Part shown: positions 62,401 through 64,000 of the stretch, piece by piece
Position numbering within the stretch: the first letter of the stretch is position 1
How the letters are laid out: every line of letters starts with the position of its first letter
Assembly (NCBI RefSeq): GCF_000003815.2
Contig: NC_049985.1
Location: forward strand, 15,113,507 to 15,177,506
Direction of reading: 5' to 3'
Source: Branchiostoma floridae
Taxonomy: Eukaryota; Chordata; Leptocardii; Amphioxiformes; Branchiostomatidae
Length of the DNA: 64,000 nucleotides
The notes under the pieces: model-generated
What the model saw: the letters and a program-made list of their open reading frames with translations, nothing else
Database searches by the model: none
Told to the model about the DNA's origin: nothing
Program-made: the position numbers and the translations under genes

Positions 62401-63774
62401 ACTCGGCGTTATCAATATCAATTTGAGATAAGAGGTCACACAAAAACTACAAAAGTTAAACGGTTGCAAAAGTTTCAGATTTACAACAACATTATGTCAG
62501 TTTGAATTTTCAACATATATAGAATGAGGTTTCAAATCCAGCACCTCAGAACTATTCTAGCCTGTGTTTACACAATCTCTCACTAGCGTTAATGACCCCC
62601 TACCCTGGAGGTGGCAACTTTAAGGCCGGCCGCAGCTTTAAGGAGCACAGGTTTAGTCAGGCTAACAAAATTCTAACTGCAATATTGAGGTCAACTTTTA
62701 TCCATCGATATTGACACCTGCACCTTCCCATGTCCAGGACCAATGCGGCTGATACTGTGTGGCGGAGTAGCAGGGTCGTGTCTGTGGGCCTCCATATACC
62801 CCATAGATGTGGTCAAGTCTCGTATCCAGGTGTACTCCCTGGCAGGCAGGCAGGCAGGATTCATGGCTGTCTTCTTAAAGATCCTCAGGAACGAAGGTCA
62901 GATTCGTTTTTTTTTTTTTTTGTTTGTATATTTTGCATAACTGTTAAATCACCTTTAGGTGTAACACACCAGCTTTGTTAATTTAAAAGTATAAGCTGCG
63001 TAAGGCTGGACTTTAAAGTTCATTCCTCTCACACCAAGATGGATCCTACTCTTTTTCTGGTGGGATCTTTAATGCTTGAGGCGTGCTGTCCTCAAACATA
63101 TAGGACCTCTAGCTTTCTATCACATCCAAGAGGCCCTCCCTACTCATCTTTACCTGAGCCAAATACAGTAGGTGCCTTTCACCTTTAGCTTCTTTGTCAA
63201 TAACTCTCACCTTTAGATTCTTTGTCAGTAACTCTACCCGCAAGACCATATTGAATCATTCTCAAAGCTTCAAAACGTCATTGTTTTCTAACACCATCGC
63301 TAGCTTAGTAGCACAAATTTGGTGCCACAGGGCTATCTAAAAAGTGAGGTTAAGCAATGTTTACCTGTTCACAAGGCCAATACATTTTGTGGGTTGTAAT
63401 TAACCAGAGCATTGTAAAGAGGTTATTGACAGTACTGTTCAAACAATGCTCAACTAAGTATAACTGTGATACTGTAACAGCAAACACTTGGGTTGCCAAA
63501 TCTTGTTTAACCTTTTTCAGCACCCTACTAGTACAGGCGTATTTCAGATAAAGGTTTGTGTTCATTAGATGGGAACCTCATTAATTGTTGATGGTTTAGC
63601 CATGCCCATATTTGGTGTTCATACAAACCTTTGTCTCCCACAGGTGTTCGTGCCTTGTTCAGTGGGATAGGACCATGTCTCATACGGACGTTCCCTGCCA
63701 ATGGTGCTCTGTTCATTGCCTACGAGTACTCAAGGAAATCCCTGTTACAGATCGGAGAAAGCTTTGGATTGTAG
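56452..63774 (+). CDS. SLC25A15: Mitochondrial ornithine carrier (SLC25A15/ORC type), six coding exons
   Basis: Exons: 56452-56530, 56952-57210, 59483-59620, 61819-61991, 62738-62896, 63644-63774. All introns are GT-AG with matching phases, giving 312 aa (vertebrate ORC1 is about 301). Three carrier repeats each show the P-x-D/E-x-x-K signature: PLDTVKVKLQ in repeat 1, CPTELVKCRLQ in repeat 2, YPIDVVKSRIQ in repeat 3. ORC-like blocks include GGTACVFAGQ, TFPTMYRG, ANIAENALLFAFYG, REMPGYFFFFGGYELSRKLL and FPANGALFIAYEYSRK. Known role of the family: exchange of ornithine, citrulline and other basic amino acids across the inner mitochondrial membrane for the urea cycle and arginine metabolism. 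The start is set by an upstream in-frame TAG and an AGCATGG context. Assignment to ORC1 rather than its paralogue ORC2 is by likelihood; the two cannot be separated here. Confidence 0.92.
57585..59296 (+). mobile_element. MITE split by a retroposon
   Basis: The left end AGGCCCAATCTAGACACAG and the complement of the right end, AGGCACAATCTAGACACAG, form terminal inverted repeats of about 35 bp. The interior matches the copy at 15511-15835. The reading is interrupted from 57688 to 58981 by the L1-like insertion, followed by a short local duplication of GCAGTCATAAACAGTTATAT. TA borders the ends. Confidence 0.8.
57688..58981 (-). mobile_element. 5'-truncated L1/Tx1-like LINE with poly(A) tail
   Basis: On the minus strand an intact 369-codon frame (57813-58922), with open sequence before it (YIFKYIWREKPPKV), matches the C-terminal part of L1-type ORF2: KTLIGKKCQGGLKMIDF, KALKAIWIKRF, and a terminal Cys/His motif CNNCKEKHTIVHLFVNC. 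The reverse transcriptase and endonuclease regions are absent. A poly(A) tail appears as T-run 57688-57705. GTCATAAAC duplicates (57679-57687 and 58982-58990) are the target site duplication. The undamaged frame suggests a recent insertion. It lies in the carrier intron after coding exon 2. Confidence 0.85.
59945..61440 (-). mobile_element. 5'-truncated CR1/L2-like non-LTR retrotransposon with partial reverse transcriptase
   Basis: A minus-strand frame of 341 codons (60410-61435) begins just before the reverse transcriptase motif GVPQGSILGPLLFIIYVND. It carries the catalytic box ALYADDTIIYF, then FKYLGVIIDNMLKWHDH, and a C-terminal thumb region ending WNSLSSQLRSARTLSQFKRL. The 5' half of ORF2, including the endonuclease, is missing. 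The 3' UTR runs to about 59945 and ends in an ATAAATAAACTGAAACTGAA-like tail. The frame is intact where present. It lies in the carrier intron after coding exon 3. Confidence 0.85.
61600..61800. repeat. MITE-like inverted-repeat sequence
   Basis: GTGGACAGGTGGTC-AT and ACCACCTGTCCATT are inverted around ATTCTTTTAAGAATCAT, followed by GACCACAAAAAAGTGGTCC. A similar TGGTCTATCTGGACAGGTGT phrase occurs at 11117. Boundaries are uncertain. Confidence 0.45.
61992..62737. other. Carrier intron, nothing firm
   Basis: A GCTGTAAATGCATTTAC fragment at about 62276 resembles the end of the MITE at 19465. I see nothing else. Confidence 0.4.
62897..63643. other. Carrier last intron, nothing recognised
   Basis: Starts with a T-run (62908-62922). 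A TCACCTTTAG-TTCTTTGTCA phrase is directly repeated at 63178 and 63208. No exon was seen. Confidence 0.4.
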
Positions 63775-64000
63775 TAAAACTGTGGAAATTGTGCGACAAC
63801 TCAGTTGTCAATCAAGATTGAGATTTGTGGACTTTTGTGTATGATTTTTAAATGGATGAACTGGTCACTGAGTGTTACATATTCAGAGCACAACACTGGG
63901 GTGTATAAGGATGTCAGCAATGTGTATTTGATACTTTGCAAAATGCACAGATTTTGTATACAATGTATTTGGAGGGATTCTTTTTTTTTTATCACAATGA
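63775..64000 (+). other. 3' UTR of the carrier gene
   Basis: Sequence after the TAG stop. No AATAAA is visible before the window ends, so the transcript end is not resolved. Confidence 0.5.

Overview
The window is metazoan nuclear DNA. It has spliced genes with GT-AG introns, long non-coding stretches, (TG)n/(CA)n microsatellites, many short inverted-repeat elements and fragments of non-LTR retrotransposons. A CAP/EGF membrane protein, a VWA matrix-type protein, TMEM60 and a mitochondrial ornithine carrier, set in a MITE-rich background, suggest an invertebrate deuterostome. An amphioxus-like (Branchiostoma) genome is my best guess; this is inference and no database search was possible. Four runs of N (23559-23658, 25190-25289, 33481-34202, 36687-36786) are assembly gaps.

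Layout. 1-27.9 kb: no convincing host gene. It holds tandem duplications (2.7-3.0, 6.4-9.8, 12.1-13.6, 22.8-23.7 and 27.4-27.65 kb), foldback MITEs (15.5, 18.5, 19.5 and 25.2 kb), longer TIR elements (14.4-15.3 and 21.5-22.1 kb), two retrotransposon scraps and TG-rich simple sequence. 28.0-38.0 kb, minus strand: a 13-exon gene for a secreted-then-anchored protein (signal peptide, CAP domain, EGF-like modules, Thr/Ser-rich stalk, one C-terminal membrane span). Exon 2 carries an in-frame TGA. 39.9-45.5 kb, minus strand: a gene with a TATA promoter, a non-coding first exon and seven coding exons. Its product has a signal peptide, a TSP1-like segment, a VWA domain with a complete MIDAS, about 140 residues of (E/D)ESSEE repeats and a basic Gly/Arg/His tail. 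48.7-49.1 kb, minus strand: single-exon TMEM60. 50.9-63.8 kb, plus strand: a six-coding-exon mitochondrial ornithine carrier (SLC25A15 type) with a probable non-coding first exon. Its introns hold a 3.2-kb palindromic transposon with a nested insertion, an L1/Tx1-like retroposon inside a MITE, and a CR1/L2-like reverse transcriptase.

How the genes relate. The two large minus-strand genes lie head to tail, and both make modular extracellular proteins from exons with matched phases. Whether they act together is unknown. TMEM60 and the carrier are divergently transcribed housekeeping-type genes. Splice models were built by hand by requiring GT/AG sites, consistent phase across every junction and unbroken domain sequence. 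The only broken reading frame in these models is the TGA in the CAP gene.
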